Source: Peptoniphilus stercorisuis
GTDB lineage: Bacteria > Bacillota > Clostridia > Tissierellales > Peptoniphilaceae
DNA length: 64,000 nucleotides
Direction: 5' to 3'
NCBI RefSeq assembly: GCF_017874395.1
Contig: NZ_JAGGLJ010000002.1
Location: 1-64,000 of the forward strand
Below are positions 47,211 through 56,342 of the stretch, one piece after another. Position numbers and translations under genes: made by a program. The notes beneath the pieces were generated by a model. The model was not told where the DNA came from, searched no databases, and saw only the letters and a program-made list of their open reading frames with translations. Position 1 is the first letter of the stretch. The number at the start of each line of letters is the position of its first letter.

Positions 47211-47851
47211 GTTTAAAATACTATTCAATATTAAAAGACAGTGAAGATGAATTTATTGAGAGAAAATCAAAATTTATAGGATATGCCTTTAAAGTAGAAT
47301 CAGAGGAAATGGCACTGGAAAAACTTAATTTAATTAAGGAAAAACACAGAGATGCAACACATAATTGTTCTGCTTATATTATTGGAGAAGATAAATTAAT
47401 ACAGAGATATTCAGATGATGGAGAACCTTCAGGAACTGCTGGAGTTCCAATACTTGAAGTGCTAAAAAAAGAAGATCTTACAAATGTTTTAATAGTAGTT
47501 ACTAGATATTTTGGTGGGATTTTATTAGGTGCTGGTGGACTTGTTAGAGCTTATACAAAGGGTGCAAAAATAGCAATTGATGCATCAAGAAGAGTGGATA
47601 TGGTGGAGTATAATTATTATAGTTTTAAATATGATTATACATATCATGGAGCAATTCAAAATTTTTTAATAAAAAATGGGTATAAAATTATAGAAGAGAA
47701 CTACACAGATGTTGTAGAGCTTAAACTTCATGGAACAGAAGAAGATAAAAAATTAATTGAATTTTTAACAAATGAAACTAGCGGTACTATAAAAATAGAA
47801 ATACTTTCTAAAGATATTTTACCGACATTAAAGGGCAAAATAATATATTAG
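47207..47851 (+). CDS. yigZ: YigZ/IMPACT family protein
   Basis: This 214-aa protein has the UPF0029/IMPACT N-terminal domain (KSKFIGYAF, HRDATHNCSAYIIG, SDDGEPSGTAG, VTRYFGGILLGAGGL) and a C-terminal DUF1949-like ferredoxin fold. Eukaryotic IMPACT acts in translational control; the bacterial role is unclear, but pairing with hflX suggests a link to translation. Confidence 0.92.
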   Translation: MSLKYYSILKDSEDEFIERKSKFIGYAFKVESEEMALEKLNLIKEKHRDATHNCSAYIIGEDKLIQRYSDDGEPSGTAGVPILEVLKKEDLTNVLIVVTRYFGGILLGAGGLVRAYTKGAKIAIDASRRVDMVEYNYYSFKYDYTYHGAIQNFLIKNGYKIIEENYTDVVELKLHGTEEDKKLIEFLTNETSGTIKIEILSKDILPTLKGKIIY

Positions 47852-47860
47852 GAGGAAAAT

Positions 47861-48244
47861 ATGAACTTAAAAGATCAAATGATGAATAAAAAAACATGGG
47901 CAGTAGTAGGTGCTACAGATAATACTTCAAGATTTGGATATAAAATTCCTGTTATTATGAAAGAGCATGATTATAATGTATATATGGTTAATCCAAGAAA
48001 AGAAAGTATCGATGGAGAAAAAGTATATTCTTCATTAGATGAACTTCCAGAAAAAGTTGAAGTAGTAGATATGATTGTAAATCCAAAATTTGCAAGAGAA
48101 TATGTAGATAAAGCAAAGGAACTTGGAATAGAAAATATATTTTTCCAACCAGGAAGTTATGATGAAGAATTAGTTGAATATACTAAGGATTTAGGACTAA
48201 ATGTAGTGCTAGACTGTGTATATGCAACTCTTAAAAATGAATAA
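47861..48244 (+). CDS. CoA-binding domain protein
   Basis: This 127-aa single-domain Rossmann protein of the CoA_binding_2 family has VVGATDNTSRFGYKI near the N-terminus and VNPRKE, FQPGSYDEE later. These proteins bind CoA or NAD-like cofactors; the physiological role is unknown. It is third in the hflX operon, with AGGAGG before its ATG. Confidence 0.9.
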   Translation: MNLKDQMMNKKTWAVVGATDNTSRFGYKIPVIMKEHDYNVYMVNPRKESIDGEKVYSSLDELPEKVEVVDMIVNPKFAREYVDKAKELGIENIFFQPGSYDEELVEYTKDLGLNVVLDCVYATLKNE

Positions 48245-48261
48245 ATAGTTTATAATTATAA

Positions 48262-48294
48262 AGAGCTAGGTGCTTATCTAGCTCTATTTTTTTA
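48262..48294. terminator. Terminator between the hflX operon and threonine dehydratase
   Basis: An 8-bp AGAGCTAG/CTAGCTCT stem (48262-48269 with 48278-48285) is followed by T residues; it can also serve the minus-strand gene. Confidence 0.8.
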
Positions 48295-49284
48295 TTTTAT
48301 AAAAGTATCTTCATATTCATTAAATATATCAAGAATTAATTTAGCATGGGGATTTCCACCAGATATTACAAGAGCTGTGTTTTTACCAAATAATTGATCT
48401 TTATATTTTTCATAAGCAGCTACGACAGTTGCAGAAGATGGTTCAACTATTATAAGTTCTTGAAGTCCCATAAAAGCTGTTGCAGATTTAATTTCTTCTT
48501 CAGATACTATTAAAATATCATCAATATAATCTTTACATATTTCAAAGGACAAAGGTCCTACTCCACCTACTAAAGATTCACAAATAGACTCTTTAGTATC
48601 ATATTTTTCATAACATATATTATCATCTAAAGATGCCTTCATAGCAGGGCAGGCTTCAGTTTGAACTCCATAAACTTTAATGTTTTTATTTAAACTTTTT
48701 GCTGCAATTGCAATTCCAGATATAAGTCCACCTCCACCAATTGGAGCTAAAATTGTATCTATATTTTTATTTTTTTCTAAAATTTCAAGAGCAATTGTTC
48801 CTTGACCTGCATAAACTATTTCATCATCAAAATAAGAATCTATAAAGGTTAAATTTTTGTCTTTAATATATTCCATTCCAAGAAGATGAGCTTCGTCATA
48901 ATTATTTCCAAGTAGAACAATACTTCCTCCAAAATACTTTATTTTATTTAATTTTGCCTTTGATGTATTCTTAGGAACTATAATAAGGGCATTTTTTATA
49001 CCTAGTAATTGAGCGCCTAAGGCAACGGAAATCCCATGATTTCCAGAAGATATAGTTGCAACACCTATTTCTTTTTCTGATGGAGAAAGAGAGAGCATTT
49101 TATTTAAAGCCCCTCTAATTTTAAAGGCTCTAACTTCTTGTGTATTTTCAAGTTTATAGTAAACATTTTTATCATTATTAGTTAAATAAGTAGATTTTAT
49201 TAAAGGAGTATTTACAATATAATTTTTAATTCTTTCTCTAGCATCTTCTATCATTTTTAAATTTAGTGAGTATTTATTTTTCAT
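48292..49284 (-). CDS. Threonine/serine dehydratase
   Basis: This 330-aa PLP enzyme deaminates threonine to 2-oxobutyrate. Lys55 in RAFKIRGA binds PLP, and the SSGNHGISVALGA and PIGGGGLISGIA loops are present. It lacks the C-terminal ACT-like regulatory domain of biosynthetic IlvA, so it is the short, TdcB-like form, probably catabolic. GGAGG precedes the ATG. Confidence 0.92.
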   Translation of the reverse strand: MKNKYSLNLKMIEDARERIKNYIVNTPLIKSTYLTNNDKNVYYKLENTQEVRAFKIRGALNKMLSLSPSEKEIGVATISSGNHGISVALGAQLLGIKNALIIVPKNTSKAKLNKIKYFGGSIVLLGNNYDEAHLLGMEYIKDKNLTFIDSYFDDEIVYAGQGTIALEILEKNKNIDTILAPIGGGGLISGIAIAAKSLNKNIKVYGVQTEACPAMKASLDDNICYEKYDTKESICESLVGGVGPLSFEICKDYIDDILIVSEEEIKSATAFMGLQELIIVEPSSATVVAAYEKYKDQLFGKNTALVISGGNPHAKLILDIFNEYEDTFIK

Positions 49285-49444
49285 ATAATAACCTCCATTT
49301 TTATTTATTTTAACATAAAATAATATTTTAATTTTAATAATTGCTTAAAAAAATTTATTTGAAAAAATAAGATTATTTAGCTAACTTGTAGGGTATTGAT
49401 TTAAATAAGTTGAAAGTAGTATTTAAAAAATATAATAATTTCCC

Positions 49445-49473
49445 TTGACAAATGTAATTTTAAGTCTTAGAAT
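49445..49473 (+). promoter_or_regulatory. Promoter of T-box 1
   Basis: TTGACA (49445-49450), a 17-nt spacer, then TAGAAT (49468-49473). Confidence 0.75.
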
Positions 49474-49479
49474 GATAAA

Positions 49480-49760
49480 CAAGTTAAAAGATTATAAAAA
49501 AGCAATGACAGAGAGAAAGATATTAAGTCTTATTAAAGAGAGTCGGAACAGGTGAAAGCCGACATAAGAGGAGATATGTAATATTCACTCTACAGCTTGA
49601 TAGTAGAATTTATAGTAGACTATCACGGAAGCCACCGTTATCTGAGGATTGGGATTTATAATGATCCTGAAATGAGATTGTAGTATAATTTTATTTACTA
49701 CAAAATTAGGTGGTACCGCGAATTTATCCTTCGCCCTATGTTTAGGGCGAAGGTTTTTTT
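49480..49760 (+). promoter_or_regulatory. T-box riboswitch 1, predicted specifier TTC (Phe)
   Basis: The leader has the T-box landmarks: an AGAGAG start, GGTGAAAGCC apical arm (49551-49560), a specifier loop, the bulge TGGT within GTGGTACCGCG (TGGT at 49711-49714), and a terminator (stem 49728-49738 with 49743-49753, then T residues). By alignment with T-box 2, and the rule that a purine follows the specifier, the codon is TTC at 49584-49586, followed by A. The T of TGGT matches a tRNA with discriminator A, as in tRNA-Phe. Uncharged tRNA-Phe would turn on the binding protein gene 18 nt downstream. Confidence 0.85.
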
Positions 49761-49778
49761 ATTTTAAGGAGGATTTAA

Positions 49779-50786
49779 ATGAATATAAGTAAAAAATTAA
49801 TCGGTACGCTATTATTATCAATGACTCTTCTAGTTGGATGTGGAAGCAATACAGCAAAAAATGAAGAAAATAATTCAAAAGAAGAAACAAATACAAAGAT
49901 TGAAAATGCAGATTATAAAATAGGAATTATAAAGTATATGGATCAAATATCTCTAGATGAAGCTAGGGAAGGATTTATTGATGAAATGGAAAAAAATAAT
50001 ATAGAAGTTGAATATATTGATAAATCTGAAAATGGAGATGTTTCACTTACTACAACTGTTCCACAAAAAATGGTATCTGAAGATGTTGATTTAATTTATG
50101 CAATAGCAACTCCAGCTGCTCAAGGAGCAAAAAATGTTGTAAAAGATATTCCAATAGTTTTCTCAGCTGTAACAGATCCTGTTGGTGCAGGTCTTGTAGA
50201 AAGTATAGAAAGTCCTGGTGCAAATGTAAGTGGTATTTCTGATTATATTGATCCACAAGGACAAATTGAAACTTTCTTAAAACTTTATCCTGATACAAAA
50301 ACTTTTGGAGTTTTATATAATACATCAGAACAAAACTCTTTAGTACAAGTTGAAGAGCTTGAAAAGAAATTAAATAAAATGGATATTAAACTTGAAAAAA
50401 TTGGTGTTCCAAATGTAAATGACATACCACAGGCTATTACATCTCTATCAAAAAAATGTGACGCACTATTTGCACTTACTGATAATATGGTTGCAAATGC
50501 AGCTCCTGTAGTATCAGAAACACTACTTAAAAATAATCTACCATCTCTTTCAGCAGAAGAGGGACAAGTTAAAAATGGTTTATTAATGAGTGAGGGTGTA
50601 AATTATTATGAACATGGTGCTCAAGCTGCAAGACTTGCAATTAAAATATTAAAAGGTGAAGATGTAAAAAATTTACCTGTTGAATATAATGAAAAAAATA
50701 TTAAAAAAGTAAATGAAAAAACAGCTAAGGCTCTAAATGTAGACCTTGGGGACGAAATATTAAAAGATGCTGAAATAATAAAATAA
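49779..50786 (+). CDS. ABC transporter substrate-binding lipoprotein 1 (TrpX-like family)
   Basis: This 335-aa secreted lipoprotein has a signal peptide with lipobox LVGC (Cys21) and an ABC_sub_bind (PF04392) fold (IYAIATPAAQGAKN, FSAVTDPVGAGLV, VSGISDY). Streptococcal TrpX of this family binds tryptophan. It is a close paralogue of the protein at 51163 and has no permease of its own. The T-box leader suggests phenylalanine or another aromatic amino acid as ligand. Confidence 0.9.
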   Translation: MNISKKLIGTLLLSMTLLVGCGSNTAKNEENNSKEETNTKIENADYKIGIIKYMDQISLDEAREGFIDEMEKNNIEVEYIDKSENGDVSLTTTVPQKMVSEDVDLIYAIATPAAQGAKNVVKDIPIVFSAVTDPVGAGLVESIESPGANVSGISDYIDPQGQIETFLKLYPDTKTFGVLYNTSEQNSLVQVEELEKKLNKMDIKLEKIGVPNVNDIPQAITSLSKKCDALFALTDNMVANAAPVVSETLLKNNLPSLSAEEGQVKNGLLMSEGVNYYEHGAQAARLAIKILKGEDVKNLPVEYNEKNIKKVNEKTAKALNVDLGDEILKDAEIIK

Positions 50787-50805
50787 AATTTCTTCTAAAA
50801 TCTTC

Positions 50806-50834
50806 TTGACTTTAAAGTGAAACTGTAATATACT
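50806..50834 (+). promoter_or_regulatory. Promoter of T-box 2
   Basis: TTGACT (50806-50811), a 17-nt spacer, then TATACT (50829-50834). No hairpin terminator separates it from the upstream gene, so read-through from T-box 1 is possible. Confidence 0.7.
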
Positions 50835-50839
50835 TTTGT

Positions 50840-51124
50840 TAATTTCAAAGAGCAAAATTGGAGAGAAAGATACAAAACTTTATTTAAAGAGAGTCGGGTT
50901 AGGTGAAAGCCGATATAAAGAAAAGTATGTAATATACACTCCAATGCTTATCTGTTGAAAATACAAAAGTAGGCAGATACGGAAGCCCCCGTTATCGTAG
51001 GATATGGATTGTTAGATCCAGATAGGTAATCTTACGATTATGAAGCAGGGTGGTACCACGCAAGAGAAGTCAAGTCTTTCGTCCCTTAGAACAATATAGT
51101 TCTGAGGACGGAGGACTTTTTTTA
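50840..51124 (+). promoter_or_regulatory. T-box riboswitch 2, predicted specifier TAC (Tyr)
   Basis: It has the same layout as T-box 1: GGAGAG base of stem I, GGTGAAAGCC arm (50902-50911), and TGGT bulge in GTGGTACCACG (51051-51054). A terminator (about 51072-51118) ends in seven T. The aligned specifier is TAC at 50935-50937, followed by A, so Tyr. tRNA-Tyr also has discriminator A, fitting TGGT. It controls the second binding protein and, by operon position, the permease and ATPase. Confidence 0.85.
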
Positions 51125-51162
51125 TTAACTAAAACGAAGAAGACAAATTTAGGAGGAAAGAA

Positions 51163-52167
51163 ATGAAAAAGAAATTAATAGTTGCGCTAATGTCTATGAC
51201 ACTTTTATTAACTGCTTGTGGTGGTAAAGAAGAATATAAAAACCAGGCTAATAATCAAAATGAAAAAAATGTAGAAGAAAAATCTGACAAAGATATTAAA
51301 ATTGGAATAGTTCAATTTTCAGATCATATAGCACTAGATAGATCAAGAGAAGGATTTATTAGTCAGCTTGAAGATGAGGGATTTAATGTTGATGCAGATG
51401 TAGTAAATTGCCAAGGTGATATATCTTTAATACCAACAGCAGCAAAGAAGTTTGAATCAGATAAAGTTGATGTTATTTATGCAATAGCAACACCAGCAGC
51501 ACAAGGTATGAAAAATGCAATAAAGGATATTCCAATTATATTTAATGCAGTTACTGATCCTGTTGAAACAGATCTTGTAAAATCAAAGGAAAGTCCTGAG
51601 GCAAATGTAACTGGTGTATCAGATTACTTCCCATTGGAAACTCAAATTGACAAGTTTCTAGAAGCTTTTCCAGAATCAAAAACTCTTGGACTTTTATACT
51701 CAACAGGTGAGGCAAATTCAGAAGGACAAATTAAAGAGTTAAAAGAAATTGTAAAAAATAAGGGAATGAATCTTGAAGTAGTTGGGGTAAATAGTACAAA
51801 TGATGTACCTCAAGCAATGTCATCATTAACAGGAAAGATAGATTCTTATGTTGCAATACAAGATAATCTAGCATCATCTTCAGCAACTGTTATTTCTCAA
51901 AGTTTAATTAAAGCACAAATTCCATCTTTTGCAGGTGAAGAAGGACCAGTTGAAAATGGAATGTTATTAAGTGATGGAGTAGATTATATAGAACTTGGCA
52001 AAGAAGCAGGAAAAATGGCAAGTGAAATAAAAAAAGGTAAAGAAGTAAAAGATATTCCAGTATTCTTTTCAAAGGATGCTAAGAGAACAGTAAATGGCAA
52101 AACTGCTGAAGCATTAAATATTGAAAAAGATAGTAAAATATTTGAAAATGCAAAAGTAGTAGAATAA
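51163..52167 (+). CDS. ABC transporter substrate-binding lipoprotein 2 (TrpX-like family)
   Basis: This 334-aa lipoprotein has lipobox LLTAC (Cys19) and the ABC_sub_bind domain (YAIATPAAQGMKN, FNAVTDPVETDLV, VTGVSDY). It is paralogous to the protein at 49779 (about half the residues alike by eye). It lies 11 nt before the permease, so it is the core binding protein of the transporter. The Tyr T-box suggests an aromatic amino acid ligand. Confidence 0.9.
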   Translation: MKKKLIVALMSMTLLLTACGGKEEYKNQANNQNEKNVEEKSDKDIKIGIVQFSDHIALDRSREGFISQLEDEGFNVDADVVNCQGDISLIPTAAKKFESDKVDVIYAIATPAAQGMKNAIKDIPIIFNAVTDPVETDLVKSKESPEANVTGVSDYFPLETQIDKFLEAFPESKTLGLLYSTGEANSEGQIKELKEIVKNKGMNLEVVGVNSTNDVPQAMSSLTGKIDSYVAIQDNLASSSATVISQSLIKAQIPSFAGEEGPVENGMLLSDGVDYIELGKEAGKMASEIKKGKEVKDIPVFFSKDAKRTVNGKTAEALNIEKDSKIFENAKVVE

Positions 52168-52178
52168 GGAGGAAAAAA

Positions 52179-53093
52179 ATGGGTGCAGTGCTTTTAGAAT
52201 CAATTAGAACAGGGCTAATATTTTCAATACTAGCAATAGGTGTTGTATTTACATTTAAGATATTAGACATTGCAGATCTTTCAGTAGAAGGAACATTCCC
52301 ATTAGGAGCTTTTATACTAGCAAGAGTTATAACAAATGGAATGGATCCAGTACTTGCATTAGTATTTAGTTTCGGTGCAGGACTTATTGGTGGATTTATA
52401 ACATTTGTTTTATACAAAAAATTAAAGATACAACCAATACTTTCAGGAATACTGACAATGACAATATTATATTCTGTGAATTTAAGAATAACAGGTAAAA
52501 GTAATGTTACATTATTTGATTATGAAACAATTTTTACTAAATTTAGCAATATACCAAGTGTAGTTCTTCTTTTAATAATAGTTTTAATAGTAAAATTATT
52601 AGTAGATACATTATTAAAAACTGAAAGAGGATATTTATTAGTAGTAACAGGTGATAATGAAAAATTAGTAAAATCTCTTGGGAAAAATCCAGATTTATAC
52701 ACTATGGTTGGACTTATGTTATCAAATGGACTTGTATCTTTAAGTGGTGGTTTAATGGCTCAGCATCAAGGATTTGTTGATGCAGGAATGGGTGCAACAA
52801 TGATAGTAACAGCACTGGCATCTATTATTATTGGAGATACATTTTTAAAAAATAATAAAAAACTAAAACTTACAACAAGAGCAATAATAGGAGCTATTGC
52901 CTATAGAATTATATATGGAATAGCAATAGACAAAGGTCTAAATCCAAATGATTTAAAAGCTATAACAGCAATTATTGTAATAATATTTATTATGTATAAT
53001 AATGCATCAGCACTTGGAATGAGTAAGTTAAAAAAAAGAAGTGAAAATGGAAAAAAGTTTGAGAGAGGGGTAGTTCAAAGTGTTAAAAATTAA
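52179..53093 (+). CDS. ABC transporter permease, TrpY-like
   Basis: This 304-aa membrane protein has eight or nine hydrophobic segments, in the family that goes with ABC_sub_bind proteins (DLSVEGTFPLGAF near the N-terminus, HQGFVDAGMGATMIV later). It uses AAGGAGG upstream and overlaps the ATPase gene by 14 nt. Confidence 0.9.
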   Translation: MGAVLLESIRTGLIFSILAIGVVFTFKILDIADLSVEGTFPLGAFILARVITNGMDPVLALVFSFGAGLIGGFITFVLYKKLKIQPILSGILTMTILYSVNLRITGKSNVTLFDYETIFTKFSNIPSVVLLLIIVLIVKLLVDTLLKTERGYLLVVTGDNEKLVKSLGKNPDLYTMVGLMLSNGLVSLSGGLMAQHQGFVDAGMGATMIVTALASIIIGDTFLKNNKKLKLTTRAIIGAIAYRIIYGIAIDKGLNPNDLKAITAIIVIIFIMYNNASALGMSKLKKRSENGKKFERGVVQSVKN

Positions 53094-53847
53094 TAATTTA
53101 TCTAAGACATTTTATCCAGGTACACCAGAGGAACAGAGTGTTTTTAATAATTTTTCTTTAGAAATTGAAGAAAATGCTTGTACTACTATCCTTGGACCAA
53201 ATGGATGTGGAAAATCTACATTATTTAATATGATAAGTGGAAGTATTAAAAATGATAATGGAACAATTGAATTAAATGGAAAAAATATTGAAAACTTATC
53301 AGAAGACAAAAGAGCATTATATATTGGAAAGGTAAATCAAGATCCTTCAATGGGAGTATCACCTAGTTTAAATATATTAGAAAATATGTCCCTAGCTGTT
53401 AAAAAGGGTGAGAAGTTTACATTTAAAAAACTAATAAAAAAAGAAAATTTAGATAGAATTATTAAATCATTAAAAGAGCTTGATTTAGGACTTGAAGATA
53501 AACTTACAACTCAAGTTAAATTTTTATCTGGTGGACAAAGACAGTCCCTTTCACTATTAATGGCAACTGTAAAAAGACCAGATTTACTTTTACTTGATGA
53601 ACATACAGCAGCCCTTGATCCAAAAACATCAAAGCTTATAATGGATAAGACAAATGATTTAATAAAAAGAGAAAAAATTACAACACTTATGATAACTCAC
53701 AATTTAAAACATGCTATTGAGTATTCAGATAGAATAATTATGTTAAATAGAGGAGAAGTTGTATTAGATATCTTATCAAGTGATGTAAATGAAGAAGAAC
53801 TTACAAAAATATATAATGAAAAAATTCAAGAGACAATGTATATGTAA
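53080..53847 (+). CDS. ABC transporter ATPase, TrpZ-like
   Basis: This 255-aa ATPase has Walker A (GPNGCGKST), signature LSGGQRQS and Walker B (LLLDEHTAALD). The helix after Walker B reads EHT where most have EPT, which is common in this ATPase group. The start is GTG 53080, with AGAGAGGGG about 9 nt upstream. It ends the T-box 2 operon. Confidence 0.92.
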   Translation: MLKINNLSKTFYPGTPEEQSVFNNFSLEIEENACTTILGPNGCGKSTLFNMISGSIKNDNGTIELNGKNIENLSEDKRALYIGKVNQDPSMGVSPSLNILENMSLAVKKGEKFTFKKLIKKENLDRIIKSLKELDLGLEDKLTTQVKFLSGGQRQSLSLLMATVKRPDLLLLDEHTAALDPKTSKLIMDKTNDLIKREKITTLMITHNLKHAIEYSDRIIMLNRGEVVLDILSSDVNEEELTKIYNEKIQETMYM

Positions 53848-53848
53848 G

Positions 53849-53880
53849 AAAAAGGCCCCTATTATTAGAGGCCTTTTTTT
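53849..53880 (+). terminator. Terminator after the aromatic ABC operon
   Basis: An AAAGGCC/GGCCTTT stem (53851-53857 with 53870-53876) with a T run. Confidence 0.75.
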
Positions 53881-54883
53881 AATTAAAGATAAGTTCCGTA
53901 TAAGCAGTAATTACTTCATCATAAGAAGAATTCATAGTATTTTTTATTTCTTCAATAAGTTTATTTCCCTCATCATCTACTTTAGTTTTATCTCTATTTT
54001 TAAAAGCATATTCTTCTGATTTAAATCCAAGTTCAGATGCTTTACTATTAAGCTCATTAGTTTTAGAAATATAATTATTAAGTAAATCTTGATTTACATC
54101 TGTAAGATCTACATTTTTAAGAATAGAATAATCAATATCACCATCAACTAAAGGATAAATACTTGCAGATATTGCTCCAAAGGATCCAGGAGAATGGGGG
54201 AATTCTTTATTATTCTTATTAAGACCTAGAAGTGTTTTATTATCAAGAGTATTTACAGAGCTAATAAAATTATCGTATTGTCTTTGGTAAGTACTTAAAA
54301 TTGCCCTATATTTAATATTATTATCTAAATTGCTATTTTCAATATCTGTAATTAAATATATTTTATTGTTTTCTTCATCAAAATAATATTGATATAATTC
54401 TAAATAGTCAATTGGAATATATGCTATATCATCCATTATTTTTGTAGTGTCTTTTTTATATATAGAAGATGCATCTCTTATATAAGTTGCATAATAAATA
54501 TGACTTGTAGGATAAAAAATTTCAATACATTGCATATCATCAAAATAAAGATTTTTATCTAAGTATTTTATTTCGATTTTAGGTATTGTTTCTTCCCCAA
54601 TAACTTCTGTAGAAATAACAAGTTCAGTATTTAATTTTTCTGCAAGGTCATTATATGGAAGTAAAAAATTGTCCTTTGTAACTAAAATGGGATTTTTAGT
54701 TTCAAATTCTTCATTATCTATAAAAAGTTTTGGAATATTTTCCTCAACTTCTTCTACATCTTCAACTTTAGTGTTATTTGTAGTATTTGCAGTATTTGCT
54801 TCTTTTTCATCTTTATTACAAGCAAATAGCGATAAAGAGAGTAGAAGAACTAGAGATAAACTAAGTGTTTTTTTAAAATTCAT
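53879..54883 (-). CDS. Lipoprotein with copper-amine-oxidase-N-like repeats, copy 1
   Basis: This 334-aa secreted protein has a signal peptide and lipobox (LFAC, Cys22) and an acidic, Asn/Thr-rich linker. A beta-rich region (about 48-180) resembles stalk or amine-oxidase N domains (LFIDNEEF..NPILV, YIPIDYLELYQYYF). The C-terminal half is helical. It is paralogous to 56343-57371 (shared layout and IPIDYL/IPIDLL blocks). No enzymatic domain is visible; a surface role is inferred. It diverges from the phosphodiesterase gene. Confidence 0.75.
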   Translation of the reverse strand: MNFKKTLSLSLVLLLSLSLFACNKDEKEANTANTTNNTKVEDVEEVEENIPKLFIDNEEFETKNPILVTKDNFLLPYNDLAEKLNTELVISTEVIGEETIPKIEIKYLDKNLYFDDMQCIEIFYPTSHIYYATYIRDASSIYKKDTTKIMDDIAYIPIDYLELYQYYFDEENNKIYLITDIENSNLDNNIKYRAILSTYQRQYDNFISSVNTLDNKTLLGLNKNNKEFPHSPGSFGAISASIYPLVDGDIDYSILKNVDLTDVNQDLLNNYISKTNELNSKASELGFKSEEYAFKNRDKTKVDDEGNKLIEEIKNTMNSSYDEVITAYTELIFN

Positions 54884-55011
54884 ATTGTGCCTCCTAAATT
54901 CTTATTTTGACTAAAGTATATCATATTAAAGTAATAAACTCATTAATAAGACTTAACATTTATATTAAATAAATTTAATTATCTTGTGATAAGATATTTT
55001 AAGGAGGAAAT

Positions 55012-56301
55012 ATGGAAAATAAAAATCTTATAGTAATTTCATTTGATGGACTTTCTTCTTTAGACTTTGAATATATAAGTAATCTTCCAAACTTTAGAGA
55101 GTTTTTAAAAAATTCAAGTTTTTGTAAAAATGTAAATACGATATATCCTTCTTTGACATATCCAGCACATGCAAGTATTGTAACTGGAAAATATCCTAAA
55201 AATCACAAAGTAATAAATAATACTATATTAGATATAAATAGAAAAAATCCAGACTGGTATTGGTATAGTAAATATATTAAAGGTGATAGTTTATTTACAC
55301 TTGCAGACAAAAAAGGGTTTAAAGTGGCATCTATTCTTTGGCCAGTTACAGCAGGAGCTAAAATTAAATATAATATGCCAGAGATTTTCTCAAATAGAAA
55401 ATGGACAAATCAAGCTATAGTATCAGGACTAAATGGATCTTTAATCTATCAACTAGATTTAGAAAGAAAATTTTCTCATTTAAGAGATGGAATTAAAGAG
55501 CCTAATTTAGGTGATTTTGTAGAAAAGTCAATTATTTATACATTAAAAAAATATAAGCCGGATTTTCTATTTGCTCATATAATTGATCTTGATACAAATA
55601 GACATAAATATGGATTTAATTCAGAAGAAGCAAAAAATGCTCTTAAAAGACATGATGAAAAACTTGGAAATATAATGAAGGTATTAAAAAATTTGGACTT
55701 TTATAAAAATTCTAGAATAGTTTTATTAGGAGATCATAGCTCAATAGATGTAGATAAAGTTATATTTTTAAATAGTATATTTTATAAAAATGGATATATA
55801 AATATTCAAAAGAAAAAAATAAAAGATTATAAAGTTATAGCTAAAAGCTGTGATGGTTCAAGTTATATTTATATAAAAGATAAAAGTATAAAAAAAGAAA
55901 TTGAAAAAATCTTAAAGAATTTAGAATTAGATGAAAGTTCTGGAATTGAAAAAGTTTTTGATAATAATAATATTAAAAGTCTTGGAGCAGATAGTGAGGC
56001 AGATTTTATAATAGAGGCAAAGTGTGGATATTATTTTTTAGATGATATAAGAAATTACTCAATATTAGATCTTAATACTTTAGATGAAGATGAAAGAAAA
56101 TTATATCTTAAAAATTGCCATGGCTATTTGCCAAGTAAGAAAGATTATAAAACTGTATTTATGATTTCAGGAGATAATATAAGAAAAAATCATATTATTG
56201 AGAATATGGATTTAATAGATATAGCACCTACTATATCTCATCTATTTAATTTAGGGCTTAGTGAATATGATGGAGAAGTAAAAAATGAAATTATAAAATA
56301 A
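55012..56301 (+). CDS. NPP-type nucleotide pyrophosphatase/phosphodiesterase
   Basis: This 429-aa alkaline-phosphatase-superfamily enzyme has Asp12 (ISFDGL) and the nucleophile Thr49 in PSLTYPAHASIVTG. The second metal site shows LIDLDTNRHKYGF and LLGDHSS, and a late His is in NCHGYLP. Unlike most NPPs it has no signal peptide or membrane anchor, so it acts in the cytoplasm. The likely substrates are nucleotide or phosphodiester bonds; the exact one is unknown. It lies between the two paralogous lipoproteins. Confidence 0.88.
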   Translation: MENKNLIVISFDGLSSLDFEYISNLPNFREFLKNSSFCKNVNTIYPSLTYPAHASIVTGKYPKNHKVINNTILDINRKNPDWYWYSKYIKGDSLFTLADKKGFKVASILWPVTAGAKIKYNMPEIFSNRKWTNQAIVSGLNGSLIYQLDLERKFSHLRDGIKEPNLGDFVEKSIIYTLKKYKPDFLFAHIIDLDTNRHKYGFNSEEAKNALKRHDEKLGNIMKVLKNLDFYKNSRIVLLGDHSSIDVDKVIFLNSIFYKNGYINIQKKKIKDYKVIAKSCDGSSYIYIKDKSIKKEIEKILKNLELDESSGIEKVFDNNNIKSLGADSEADFIIEAKCGYYFLDDIRNYSILDLNTLDEDERKLYLKNCHGYLPSKKDYKTVFMISGDNIRKNHIIENMDLIDIAPTISHLFNLGLSEYDGEVKNEIIK

Positions 56302-56335
56302 AAAGCCCTATTTGTATATAAATAGGGCTTTTAGT
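56301..56335. terminator. Bidirectional terminator after the phosphodiesterase
   Basis: A perfect 13-bp stem (56301-56313 with 56320-56332) flanked by A and T runs, shared with the minus-strand lipoprotein. Confidence 0.85.
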
Positions 56336-56342
56336 CTAAAAT

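Noticed and set aside
49584-49586. Ile specifier (ATT/ATA) in the two T-boxes
   Set aside because: The base after the codon would be C, whereas T-box specifiers are followed by a purine. TTC and TAC are followed by A. Kept as the stated way to refute.
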